Shown: positions 23,627-31,597 of the stretch, in pieces
Numbering within the stretch: the stretch's first letter is position 1
Layout: every line of letters starts with the position of its first letter
DNA from: Natrialbaceae archaeon
Lineage (GTDB): Archaea > Halobacteriota > Halobacteria > Halobacteriales > Natrialbaceae
Assembly: GCA_003559215.1 (NCBI GenBank)
Contig: PWMF01000021.1
Location: 1 to 38,456 of the forward strand
Direction: 5' to 3'
DNA length: 38,456 bases
Position numbers and translations under genes: made by a program
Notes under the pieces: generated by a model
Database searches by the model: none
Told to the model about the DNA's origin: nothing
What the model saw: only the letters and a program-made list of their open reading frames with translations

Positions 23627-24780
23627 TGTGCTGCCTCCATGATCGTCGTAATAACGCAGTTGCCGAAACCGCCGACGTTGCAACAGAGTCCGACTTCCGC
23701 GTCGACCTGTCGATCGCCGGCCTCGCCCATCAGTTGTTCGTAGATCTCGACGCCCTGAGCGACGCCGCTCGCGCCAAGCGGGTGCCCCTTCGATTTGAGC
23801 CCGCCGGAGGTGTTGACCGGAAGCTCGCCCGTATCCCGTTCGGTGTACCCTTCCTCGACGAGCTCCCAGGCCTCCCCCTGCTCGGCAAAGCCCAGTCCCT
23901 CCATCTGCAGGAACTCGAGGATGGTGAACATATCGTGGAGCTCGGCGACGTCGACGTCCTCGGGCTCCCGCCCGCTCATCTCGTAGGCGCCCTCGCCGCT
24001 CTCGACGACTCCGCCCATTACCGTCGGGTCCTCGCGTTCGTGGACGACGTGCGTGTCGGTCGCCCCGTCGATCCCCGAGATGACGACGTAGTCGTCCGTG
24101 TACTCCTGGGCGACCGACTCGGGACACAGCATCAGCGCGGCCGACCCGTCAGTGATCGGACAGAAGTCGTACAGTCGCAGCGGGTCGGCGACGATCGGCG
24201 ACTCGAGGACGGTGTCGACGTCAACCTCCTTCTGGAACTGTGCGTGGGGGTTGTCCACGCCGTTTTTGTGGTTCTTCGAGGCGACTTTCGCCAGACTCTC
24301 CCGCGGTGCGTCGAAGCGCTCGAGGTAGTGACGCGCGGTCATCCCGGCAAAGGAGGGCAGCGTCACGCCAGTCTTGTACTCGACGGGGTGAGTGAGGGAG
24401 GCGATGACGTCGGTGGCCTCGCCGGTCGTCCGGTGGGTCATCTTCTCGCCGCCGACGAGCAGCGTCATCTCGCTCGCCCCGCTTGCTACCGACTGCCAGG
24501 CGGCGTAGATCCCCGCTCCGCCGCTCGAGCTGGTCTGATCGATGCGCTGGGTGTACGCCGGCAGCGCGCCGATGTCGTGGGCCAGTCCGTTCATCACGCC
24601 GGTCTGCCCCTCGAACTCGCCGCTGGCCATGTTCGAGACGTACAGGTGTTCGACGTCGTCCGCCTCGACGCCCGCGTCCTCGAGACACTCGAGTCCCGCC
24701 TCTGCGAGGAGCTCCTGGATCCACTCCTCACGTTGCCCGAACTTGGTCATCGAGGCACCGATGATTGCAACGCGTTCCAT
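23623..24780 (-). CDS. beta-ketothiolase catalytic alpha subunit (Ser in place of Cys)
   Basis: Condenses or cleaves acetoacyl-CoA, for example two acetyl-CoA to acetoacetyl-CoA, as used in polyhydroxyalkanoate or fatty-acid metabolism. The 385-aa protein has the SCP-x-type thiolase pattern with ELHD (H282) and GHPLGAS (H333). The usual nucleophile position is a serine: TSSSGG at residues 83-88, so S84 replaces Cys. A Ser-His-His triad is documented for the Haloferax mediterranei BktB enzyme, so this is likely functional. CCNVGGFGN gives the oxyanion region. Whether it is PhaA-, BktB- or degradation-type cannot be decided here. Confidence 0.88.
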   Translation of the reverse strand: MERVAIIGASMTKFGQREEWIQELLAEAGLECLEDAGVEADDVEHLYVSNMASGEFEGQTGVMNGLAHDIGALPAYTQRIDQTSSSGGAGIYAAWQSVASGASEMTLLVGGEKMTHRTTGEATDVIASLTHPVEYKTGVTLPSFAGMTARHYLERFDAPRESLAKVASKNHKNGVDNPHAQFQKEVDVDTVLESPIVADPLRLYDFCPITDGSAALMLCPESVAQEYTDDYVVISGIDGATDTHVVHEREDPTVMGGVVESGEGAYEMSGREPEDVDVAELHDMFTILEFLQMEGLGFAEQGEAWELVEEGYTERDTGELPVNTSGGLKSKGHPLGASGVAQGVEIYEQLMGEAGDRQVDAEVGLCCNVGGFGNCVITTIMEAAQ

Positions 24781-24871
24781 ACCGTATGCGACTCAACTCA
24801 ATGATTTATATTGAAGGGATTGCGGCAGCGTTCGACGGCCGACGGGGACCCGAGTGGGTGTTTGCCGTCGC

Positions 24872-26122
24872 TCATCCCTCCTCGAGCGCGACCAGGGTGC
24901 CGTCGCCGCGGATCGCGTAGACGAGACCGTCCGCGAGCGCCAACCCGCCGTGCGTTCCGATGCCGTCGGTCGGCTCAGTACTCCAGCGAACGGTCTCGTC
25001 CGCGACCGACACCGCAAACACCGCGCTCCGATCGTCCTCGGCGACGTACACGGTCTCGTCGGTCGCGATCGGACTCGTTCGACCGAAAGTGACCGTTCGC
25101 TCGTACTCGGAGTCAGGGTCGACGTGCCAGCGCTCCTCACCGGTTTCGGCGTCGAACCCGACCAACGGCCCTCCGACGATGTAGACGGTATCGTTGGCTA
25201 CCGTCGGTGACCCTCGGACGAACAGCTCTGACATCTCGGTTCGCCAGCGCCTCTCGCCGGTTTCGAGATCGATCGCGGAGACGCCGCCGTCTTCGGCCTG
25301 ATAGATCGCATCGACGTCGACAGCTGGGGTCCCTCGGAGCCGACCAGCTCCCTCGAGGGACCACGCCTCCTCGCCGGTCTCGACGTCGACTGTGTAGAGG
25401 ATCGATAGCGCCGTGTTGAAGACGACCGTTCCCCGGGCGACCGCCGGCGCACTCGAGACCAGCCAGCCCACGGAGCCGTCGAACCCGTCAGCCGTTTCGG
25501 GAAGCGTCTCGGTCTCGAAGTGCCACCGCTCCTCGCCGCTCGCGGCGTCGATCGCGTAGAGGCCGTATCCGCCGGCGTACACCGTTCCGTCGGTGACCAC
25601 CGCCGGCGTCTCGATTCCGGATCCGGACTCCAGCGCCGTCTCCTCGAACGTCCACAGCTCTTCGCCCGTCGCTGCGTCCACCGCGTACACGCCGTCGCTG
25701 ACGAGGTACAGCCGATCGCCGGCTGCCGTCACCGCCCGGATCGGAACGTCGTCGGATCGGTGCTCGCCGTCGTTCAGGTCCACGAGCGTCGACCCGTCGC
25801 CGGTCTTGGAATCCAGCTCTCGGACCTGGCCGCTCTCGGTTCCGACGTAGGCGGCTCCGTCGGCGACGGCGAGTGCCGGATCGTCGAACTCGAGTGACAC
25901 GCCGTCGAACGTCCACCGCGGTTCGACGTCGTTCTTCGGTCCGTCGGCTGGCGAGTGTCTCGTGTTCGTTACATCGCGACCGGCAACCGGCCACCCGTCC
26001 GGAGATGTCGTGTCGATCGTCGGCTCGTCGTCCGACTCCGAGCCGTTGCTCGCCGACGAACAACCCGCGACGCCGATCGCACCGACCGTCGCGAGCCACT
26101 CGCGTCTCGTCCGTTCGCTCAT
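24872..26122 (-). CDS. Tat lipoprotein with PQQ-like beta-propeller repeats
   Basis: A 416-aa exported protein. The N-terminus has a twin arginine (R6-R7) and a lipobox ending at C21 (GVAGC), so it should be anchored to the outer face of the membrane by a lipid. The mature part has about seven repeated blades with the PQQ/quinoprotein signature: YAVDAATGEELWTFEE, YAIDAASGEERWHFET, SAIDLETGERRWRTEM, GFDAETGEERWHVDP. No catalytic residues of quinoprotein dehydrogenases are apparent, so it is more likely a binding or scaffold protein in the BamB style. The long frame upstream of 26122 belongs to the hflX region and is not coding. Confidence 0.9.
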   Translation of the reverse strand: MSERTRREWLATVGAIGVAGCSSASNGSESDDEPTIDTTSPDGWPVAGRDVTNTRHSPADGPKNDVEPRWTFDGVSLEFDDPALAVADGAAYVGTESGQVRELDSKTGDGSTLVDLNDGEHRSDDVPIRAVTAAGDRLYLVSDGVYAVDAATGEELWTFEETALESGSGIETPAVVTDGTVYAGGYGLYAIDAASGEERWHFETETLPETADGFDGSVGWLVSSAPAVARGTVVFNTALSILYTVDVETGEEAWSLEGAGRLRGTPAVDVDAIYQAEDGGVSAIDLETGERRWRTEMSELFVRGSPTVANDTVYIVGGPLVGFDAETGEERWHVDPDSEYERTVTFGRTSPIATDETVYVAEDDRSAVFAVSVADETVRWSTEPTDGIGTHGGLALADGLVYAIRGDGTLVALEEG

Positions 26123-26181
26123 ACCGATCGTCCTCACCGCGATACCAAGTGCTTTCTCGCGGGACGGATTCGAGCGGCGAG

Positions 26182-27483
26182 CTACGCCGACTCCGCCGCG
26201 GCCGTCTGCAGCTCGCTCGCTCTCGAGCGCGCCTGCGAGATGACCGCGGGCCGGGCCTCGAAGGCGACGAGGACGTCCTCGTCGCCGTAGGTGACGTCCT
26301 CGACGTGGGCGTTGTCGTGGAGCCAAGAGACCACGCTCATCGTGTCGTCGGTCATCGGCAGGACGAGTCGTTCCTCTTCCCAGTCAGGCAGCTCCCGATC
26401 GATGCGCTCGAGCAGGTCGTCGACGCTGGTTCCCTCCGCCGCGCTGACGACGACGGGGTTCGGAGCCAGCGCCGAAAGCGCCTCCGTCTTGCGCTCGAGT
26501 TCCTCGTCGTCGATCTTGTCGACCTTGTTCAGTACCGTGACGATCGGCGCCTCGTTGCGCTCGTAGAGAGTGTCGTGACAGGTGACGAGCTTCTCGTGGA
26601 TCTCGTCGACGTCCTCGCTGACGTCGACGACGAGTAAGACCAGATCCGCCCGATAAACCGAGTCAAGCGTCGACTTGAACGACTCGACCAGCCAGTGAGG
26701 GAGGTCGCTGATGAAGCCGACGGTGTCGGTGACCAAGACGTCCCGCGGTTCGATGTCCGCTTTCCGGGTCGTCGTCCCCAGCGTCGTGAACAGCCGGTCC
26801 TGGGACTCGGCGGTCGCGTCCAAATCGGGGTGGAGGTCCTCGTTCTCCTCGACCTCGAGGTCGGTCGCGAGCCGGCGAAGCAGCGTCGACTTGCCGGCGT
26901 TGGTGTAACCGGCGAGAGCGACCAGATCGAACCCGGAGTCGCGCCGCCGCTCTCGGCGGTGCTCCTCGGTCTGCTCGATCTGCTCGAGCTCGTCCTTGAT
27001 CCGGCTGATCTGGGCTTTGATGTCCCGCTCGCGGCTCTCGTCGTACTCGCCGAGCCCCATGAACCCGGGGTGTTCCTCGCGCTTGGCGAGGCTCGTTTTC
27101 GCCTCGGCTCGCGGGAGCTCGTAGCGGAGTTCGGCGAGTTCGACCTGGAGCTGGGCCTTCCGGGTCTGGGCACGCTGACCGAAGATCTCGAGGATCAGGG
27201 TAAAGCGGTCGATGACCTCGACGCCCTCGGGAAGCAACTGGCCGAGATTGTACGTTTGGTAGGGGCCCAGCCGGTTGTCGAAGATGACCGTCGTCGCCTC
27301 GGTCCGGTCGGCGACCTCGGCGAGCTCCTCGGCTTTCCCCTCACCGAGCTGGAGCGCCGCGTCGGCGGTTCGGGACTGGGTCACTTCGCCGACGACGGTG
27401 TAACCGGCCGCCGCCGCGAGCTCGCGGATCTCGGTAGTGTCTGGTGTGCCGGAGTCGACTCGTTTGGCGATGATCGCGTTCAT
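26182..27483 (-). CDS. hflX: HflX GTPase
   Basis: Ribosome-associated GTPase that can split stalled ribosomes. The 433-aa protein has the N-terminal HflX domain (residues 1-110, including IFDNRLGPYQTYNLG and DRFTLILEIFGQRAQTR). A helical hairpin (110-180) with the glycine-rich FMGLGE element follows. The G domain starts at residue 187: G1 AGYTNAGKST (191-200), G3 VTDTVGFI, G4 LNKVDKI. A C-terminal alpha/beta domain ends the protein. It lies 254 nt downstream of the SBDS gene in the same direction, consistent with a translation-factor group. Both the family and start are clear. Confidence 0.95.
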   Translation of the reverse strand: MNAIIAKRVDSGTPDTTEIRELAAAAGYTVVGEVTQSRTADAALQLGEGKAEELAEVADRTEATTVIFDNRLGPYQTYNLGQLLPEGVEVIDRFTLILEIFGQRAQTRKAQLQVELAELRYELPRAEAKTSLAKREEHPGFMGLGEYDESRERDIKAQISRIKDELEQIEQTEEHRRERRRDSGFDLVALAGYTNAGKSTLLRRLATDLEVEENEDLHPDLDATAESQDRLFTTLGTTTRKADIEPRDVLVTDTVGFISDLPHWLVESFKSTLDSVYRADLVLLVVDVSEDVDEIHEKLVTCHDTLYERNEAPIVTVLNKVDKIDDEELERKTEALSALAPNPVVVSAAEGTSVDDLLERIDRELPDWEEERLVLPMTDDTMSVVSWLHDNAHVEDVTYGDEDVLVAFEARPAVISQARSRASELQTAAAESA

Positions 27484-27737
27484 GCGGGTCCTCGTGTGTA
27501 GGTCGGGCGGTGGTCGCTCGAGACGGATCGCTCGTCGTCGGTGCGGTCGACCGCAGTCGTTCCGGGGCCGTCGCTCGAGCGACGAGCGCGTCCGGAGACG
27601 CTACTGATGGCGGTCGAACACCTCCGTTGAACGGTCGCGGAGCATACCCCGTGATACGCGGCGGATCGTCTTGAATCCAGTGCACGACCGAAAAACGTGG
27701 ATGGAGCTCGCATCGGAACGAAGAACGGCGACGCGGC

Positions 27738-28463
27738 CTACCGCGTGTTGAGGTCGTCCTTGTCCTTGATGAGCTCGGTCTCGGCCTCGCCGCTCGAGTG
27801 CTCGTTGACGGTGTCGTAGAACTCGTTCTGTAGTCCGGCAGGGAAGGTTAGCACGCCGATCCAGGAGCCGTCAGCTTGCCACTCCTCGCGCTCGAGGTCG
27901 CCGAACTCGCGGATCTTCGACTGCGCGCTGCCGGCGTGCTCGGCGGGGATCTGGACCGCCATCGTCACCTCCTCGAACCGGATCGGAATCACGGGTCGCA
28001 GGTCGTCGAGTGCGTCGTCGACCTGCTGCTGGGCGGGTTCCATCGGGTCGACGGTGAAGCCGGCCTCCTCAAGGGCGTTGTCGATCCGTTCCGGAGGGTG
28101 GGGCGCGTTGTCCATCTGCGGGTTGACCGCGTTGCGCGTGATCGTGTCGATCAATTGTTTGCGCTTTCGCTCCTGCATCTCGCGGCGCTGGTCGGCCGTG
28201 ATCTGGATCTCCCCTTCCTTGATCACCTCGGGGATGATCTCGAGGGGATCGGTCGTATCGAAGACCTTCTCGAGGTCGTCCTCGGCGGGTCGGTCCCCGC
28301 GGGAGGCGTTCTCGAAGACGTCCTCGGCGGCGATAACGTCCTCGAGGTCGCCCTCGAAGTCGCCGCGTTTGATCGCTAGCGCCGCGTCCGGGTCGACAAG
28401 CACTTCGAACCGCGCCCCGTGTGACTCGAGTCGCGCCGTCACCGCCTCGTCGAGCGATATCAT
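27738..28463 (-). CDS. sdo1: SBDS/Sdo1 ribosome maturation factor
   Basis: Archaeal SBDS protein, which in eukaryotes releases the anti-association factor eIF6 from the large ribosomal subunit and is thought to do so in archaea. The 241-aa protein has all three domains: the FYSH domain (1-90, with VLVDPDAALAIKRGD and DVFENASRGD), a helical middle (KEGEIQITADQRREMQERKR) and a C-terminal ferredoxin-like domain (RPVIPIRFEEVTMAVQIP). A CTTTTA box with its first T 28 nt upstream supports the start. It sits next to psmA, as in most archaea. Confidence 0.95.
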   Translation of the reverse strand: MISLDEAVTARLESHGARFEVLVDPDAALAIKRGDFEGDLEDVIAAEDVFENASRGDRPAEDDLEKVFDTTDPLEIIPEVIKEGEIQITADQRREMQERKRKQLIDTITRNAVNPQMDNAPHPPERIDNALEEAGFTVDPMEPAQQQVDDALDDLRPVIPIRFEEVTMAVQIPAEHAGSAQSKIREFGDLEREEWQADGSWIGVLTFPAGLQNEFYDTVNEHSSGEAETELIKDKDDLNTR

Positions 28464-28518
28464 ACCCGAGCATACCTCCGGCCGGGTAAAAGAGCTTTTC
28501 CTGCCGGCGTTTCAGCGA

Positions 28519-29277
28519 TTACTCGTCTGCTTCGTCGTCCTCGCCGTCGTCGAGCAGGTCGTTCTCCTCGAGATGGGTCTCGATCTTGTCGTGGTCGAAC
28601 TGCTCGAAGGACTCGCTCTCGACGTCGATCGTCGCGAGTCCGACCTCGCTGGGCAGCAAGGAGCCGTCGTTGACCGACGCGAGCGCGTCGAGCGCGAGGG
28701 CGATGCCGCCGTCGAGATCGGCCTCGTCGTCGTAGTTGTCCTCGAGATACTCCTGGAGCTCGCCCCGGTCGGAACCGACGGCCAGTGCCTTCCACTCGTA
28801 GGGCGTCCCCGAGGGGTCGGTCTCGAACAGTCGCGGCTCGCCGTTGTCGATGCCGCCGACGATCAGGGCGACGCCGAACGGTCGCGCCCCGCCGACCTGG
28901 GTGTACTGCTGGATGTGGTCGGTGACTTCCTTCGTCAGCGTCTCGACGCCGATCGGCTCGCCGTAGCGGAGGTGGTTGACCTGCGCCTGTCGACGGGCGA
29001 AGTCGATCAGCTGGCGGGCGTCGGCCACGTGGCCGGCGCTCGCGATGCCGACGTGGTCGTCGGCCTTGTGAATCTTCTCGACGCTCGAGTCCTCCAGCAG
29101 CGGGGAGGGGACTCGCTTGTCGACGGCGAGAACGACGCCGTCGCTGGTTCGCACGCCGATGCTTGCTGTGCCCCGCTTGACCGCCTCGCGAGCGTACTCG
29201 ACCTGGTAGAGTCGGCCGTCGGGCGAGAAGATCGTGATGCCGCGGTCGTACGCCTGCTGTTGTTGTTGTCCCTGCAT
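28519..29277 (-). CDS. psmA: 20S proteasome alpha subunit
   Basis: Forms the outer alpha rings and gate of the archaeal 20S proteasome in the cytosol. The 252-aa protein has the Gln-rich N-terminus and conserved gate sequence MQGQQQQQAYDRGITIFSPD, followed by the alpha-type signature GRLYQVEYAREAV. RYGEPIGVETLTKEVTDH and LIVGGIDNGEPRLFETDPSG also match. It is an alpha subunit since no propeptide or N-terminal catalytic Thr is present. Acidic tail, normal length. It starts 4 nt after the RNase P Pop5 gene, so co-transcription is expected. Confidence 0.97.
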   Translation of the reverse strand: MQGQQQQQAYDRGITIFSPDGRLYQVEYAREAVKRGTASIGVRTSDGVVLAVDKRVPSPLLEDSSVEKIHKADDHVGIASAGHVADARQLIDFARRQAQVNHLRYGEPIGVETLTKEVTDHIQQYTQVGGARPFGVALIVGGIDNGEPRLFETDPSGTPYEWKALAVGSDRGELQEYLEDNYDDEADLDGGIALALDALASVNDGSLLPSEVGLATIDVESESFEQFDHDKIETHLEENDLLDDGEDDEADE

Positions 29278-29281
29278 AGTA

Positions 29282-29767
29282 TCACGCGAAATCGCAATCG
29301 AGGTCTGTCGCGCCCACGAACGCATCATCGAGTCGCACGTCTGCAGACCCGTCGCGCACGACGGCGACTCGCTCCTCGTTCCGGAACACGACGTTTCTCT
29401 CCTTCGATTCTTGCCGGCGGCGTCCTAAATAGTTTTCTTCACCGGCACGGATCGTGCCACTGATACCGCGGACTCGAATTCCGACCGCATCGCCGTCTAT
29501 CTCGTCGATACAGGCGATCGCCGCTCTCGCGGGTTCGGTCTCGCCGCGGTGGACTCGCACGATCGCGGAGCCGTTTCCGTCGTCGAACTCGAAGCGAACG
29601 ACCGTCAGATCGGCCGCGGCGCTTCCCGGATCGCCCAGCAGGTTCTGACCCGCGTACCAACACTCCCGCTGGAACGCCCGCCGACCGATCTCGGCGTCGG
29701 GCCAGCCCTCGAGCTCGAGGACGAGGTACCGCCACCGGGGCTGGAGATGTTTCGGGAGGTGTTTCAT
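29282..29767 (-). CDS. rnp2: RNase P protein component 2 (Pop5)
   Basis: A protein cofactor of the archaeal RNase P ribozyme, which matures tRNA 5' ends; Pop5 pairs with Rpp30 to support the catalytic domain of the RNA. The 161-aa protein has the Pop5/Rpp14 fold: HLQPRWRYLVLELEGWPD at the N-terminus, a GSAAADLTVVRFEFDDGNGSA strand pair (about 50-70), and RVRGISGTIRAGEENYLG. Overlap with the methyltransferase stop is 4 nt. The 35-residue C-terminal tail is more variable but in frame. Confidence 0.92.
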   Translation of the reverse strand: MKHLPKHLQPRWRYLVLELEGWPDAEIGRRAFQRECWYAGQNLLGDPGSAAADLTVVRFEFDDGNGSAIVRVHRGETEPARAAIACIDEIDGDAVGIRVRGISGTIRAGEENYLGRRRQESKERNVVFRNEERVAVVRDGSADVRLDDAFVGATDLDCDFA

Positions 29768-30462
29768 TCGCCGGAGTCCGCGTCGGGAGCCTCGGTCTCG
29801 GCGACCGGACTCCGCTCGGCGACCAGCACGCCGACCTGGTCGTGGACCCGCTCGACGGCCGTCAGCGAAAAACCCGCGCTCGTGAAGGCGTCCGCGAGGG
29901 TGCCGACGGTCGCCGGGTCGTCGACATCGGGCGAGTAAAACGGCGCCTCGGGGTCAGGCTCGCCGAAGAACATCACGTCACCGAGGACGAACCGGTCGGG
30001 CTCGAGGCCGGCGATCACCTCGATCGCCTCCCGTTTCTCCTCGTCCGAGAGGTGGTGCATCGCGAAGTTCGACGTGACGACGTCGACGGGCCCGTCGTAC
30101 TCGGGCTTGCGGAAGGTACCGCGGTCGAATTCGACGTTCACGGACTCGAGAGTCCGTGAGCCAGCTGTATCGTCTTGCGATCCAGCGCTGTTCTCGAGGC
30201 CCTTCTCCTGTGCTTTCGCTCGCGCCTCGTCCATCATCCCCTCGCTGATGTCCCGGCCGACGACCCGCTCGGCGTCGGGCGCGAGCGCGAGCGCGATGGC
30301 GCCCGTTCCGGTTCCCAGATCGAGGACGACGTCCTCGGCGTCGGGCGCGGCGTGTTCGATTACCAGGTTCGCGCAGGCGCGGTACTCGTCGGATTTCGAC
30401 TCGTCGTACTCGCTCGCTTTCTCGTCGAAGCGGGCGGCGTGTTCCTCAGGACTCTTCTTCAT
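29764..30462 (-). CDS. class I SAM-dependent methyltransferase
   Basis: A 232-aa methyltransferase of the Rossmann-like class I fold. Motif I is VVLDLGTGTGAIALAL at about residues 44-59 (SAM-binding loop), followed by VVGRDISEGMMDEARAKA, and motif IV VVTSNFAMHHLSDEEK. An Asp/Gly/Ser-rich insertion between motifs II and III looks like a halophilic loop. The gene lies between the two RNase P subunit genes, overlapping Rpp30 by 17 nt and Pop5 by 4 nt, which hints at an RNA or translation-factor substrate. That is inference; nothing in the protein fixes it. Confidence 0.88.
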   Translation of the reverse strand: MKKSPEEHAARFDEKASEYDESKSDEYRACANLVIEHAAPDAEDVVLDLGTGTGAIALALAPDAERVVGRDISEGMMDEARAKAQEKGLENSAGSQDDTAGSRTLESVNVEFDRGTFRKPEYDGPVDVVTSNFAMHHLSDEEKREAIEVIAGLEPDRFVLGDVMFFGEPDPEAPFYSPDVDDPATVGTLADAFTSAGFSLTAVERVHDQVGVLVAERSPVAETEAPDADSGE

Positions 30463-31150
30463 ACGTTCCCCGTTCGACCCCCGGCTCAATGAACGACTCG
30501 GACTGGACGTGACGATTGCGCTCGGCCAGTCGCCCCCACTCGGCTAAACCTTCCTCGACGAACTCGCTCGAGAGACCGATCTCTTCACTCAGCGCCTCGA
30601 GTTCCCGCGGGGCGCGAAGCTCGAGGTGCGAGTGCGGGTCGGCGCTGACGACGTAGGGCGCGTCGTAGTAGCTGACGATCTCCTCGAGTTTCCGCAGCGA
30701 CTGGATCGCCCGCACCCGGCGACCGCCGCTCGCTCGAAGGACCCCCGAGAGATCGAACTCGATGCGGACGCCGTTCTCGACGGCCGCCTTCGCCAGCACG
30801 TGGTTGACGTCGCCGTTCCCGGCCATCGGGCCCGCCAGCACGTCGACCTTCGCTTGCTCGACGGCAAAGCGGTTCAGAGCGTTCGTCCCGCCTTCGAGTG
30901 CGACGATCGTCCGCGTCGATCGGTAGTTCCCGACTGAGCCACTGGCCTCCTGTGGGTCGTCAGCCCGGATCTCGACGCCGTCGACGACGTCGATCCCGTA
31001 CTCGTCGGCGATCGCGTCGGCGTCGTAGTCGGCTCGAGTCCCGGAGTGGTTGCGAACGACCACGCCCTCGTAGCCGTAGTCGGCCGCCCGCTTCGCGAGC
31101 CGGGCGACCGTGCTTGCTCCCTCGGGGTGGGCGCGGACGGCCTCGTACAT
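30446..31150 (-). CDS. rnp3: RNase P protein component 3 (Rpp30)
   Basis: Partner of Pop5 in archaeal RNase P. The 234-aa TIM-barrel-like protein begins MYEAVRAHPEG and has the Rpp30 elements YGYEGVVVRNHSGTRADYDAD, VVDGVEIRADDP, VDVLAGPMAGNGDVNHVLAK and RIEFDLSGVLRASGGRRV, and ISADP-like VVSADPHSHLELRAPRE. It is the first gene of the minus-strand group, with the hairpin-rich spacer upstream. The family is clear and the length is normal. Confidence 0.92.
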   Translation of the reverse strand: MYEAVRAHPEGASTVARLAKRAADYGYEGVVVRNHSGTRADYDADAIADEYGIDVVDGVEIRADDPQEASGSVGNYRSTRTIVALEGGTNALNRFAVEQAKVDVLAGPMAGNGDVNHVLAKAAVENGVRIEFDLSGVLRASGGRRVRAIQSLRKLEEIVSYYDAPYVVSADPHSHLELRAPRELEALSEEIGLSSEFVEEGLAEWGRLAERNRHVQSESFIEPGVERGTYEEES

Positions 31151-31358
31151 ACTCGATCTCTCTCTCGGCCCGACTTGGGGTTTGCGTCACGCGCTCGCCC
31201 GCCCAACCCTCGAGCAACAGATTACGGCCGGGAGCGTGCTCGCCGAACTTCGGCGAGCGCGCGACTCGGGGAAGGACAGGTGGTCACACCGTAACCGACC
31301 GCGAGCGAACCCGGAGGGTGAGCGAGCGGGCCGACGACCGATGTGAACGAGCGACGAT
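31151..31358. other. promoter side of rnp3 and low-complexity spacer
   Basis: This stretch should hold the promoter of the minus-strand rnp3 group. No ORF here has protein-like composition; the sequence is mostly GAGCGA-type words typical of haloarchaeal intergenic DNA. I cannot assign a box with confidence. Confidence 0.35.
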
Positions 31359-31577
31359 GCGGCGCGAAGCGCCGCTACGGAGCGAGGGAACGGAGGGAGG
31401 AGTGCTTTTGATCGAAATGTTATCGAGGGACATCGCGGTCGCGACGGTTCGCGACCGCGATAGACCGTGGTTCGAAAGACGCCTTTGGCGTCTTTCGTCA
31501 CTGAGCGGGATCTTCGATCCCGCGAGGTCCGCGAACCCGAAGGGTTCGCTTGATCACGAGAGAGCGAAGCTCTCTCG
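31359..31577. repeat. array of six perfect hairpins, most with triloops
   Basis: Six separate perfect palindromes lie in 219 nt. 31359-31375: 7-bp arms, GAA loop. 31433-31460: 10-bp arms (TCGCGGTCGC), 8-nt loop. 31473-31497: 11-bp arms (CGAAAGACGCC), TTT loop. 31505-31523: 8-bp arms (GCGGGATC), TTC loop. 31531-31549: 8-bp arms (GCGAACCC), GAA loop. 31557-31577: 9-bp arms (CGAGAGAGC), GAA loop. Arm sequences differ, while the loop type is shared. The array sits between the tbsP stop (31598) and the rnp3 start (31150). The last hairpins could terminate tbsP transcription, but there is no T-run. Confidence 0.8.
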
Positions 31578-31597
31578 AACGACAGAGTAAAAGGTTG

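Noticed and set aside
27484..27737. Possible small gene between SBDS and hflX
   Set aside because: Several short frames exist but all are Arg/Ser-rich, lack a box at leaderless distance and overlap the hflX start.
31474..31577. Classical terminator for tbsP
   Set aside because: The hairpins are perfect but none is followed by the T-run used in archaeal termination in the minus-strand direction; a terminator role is possible but not supported.
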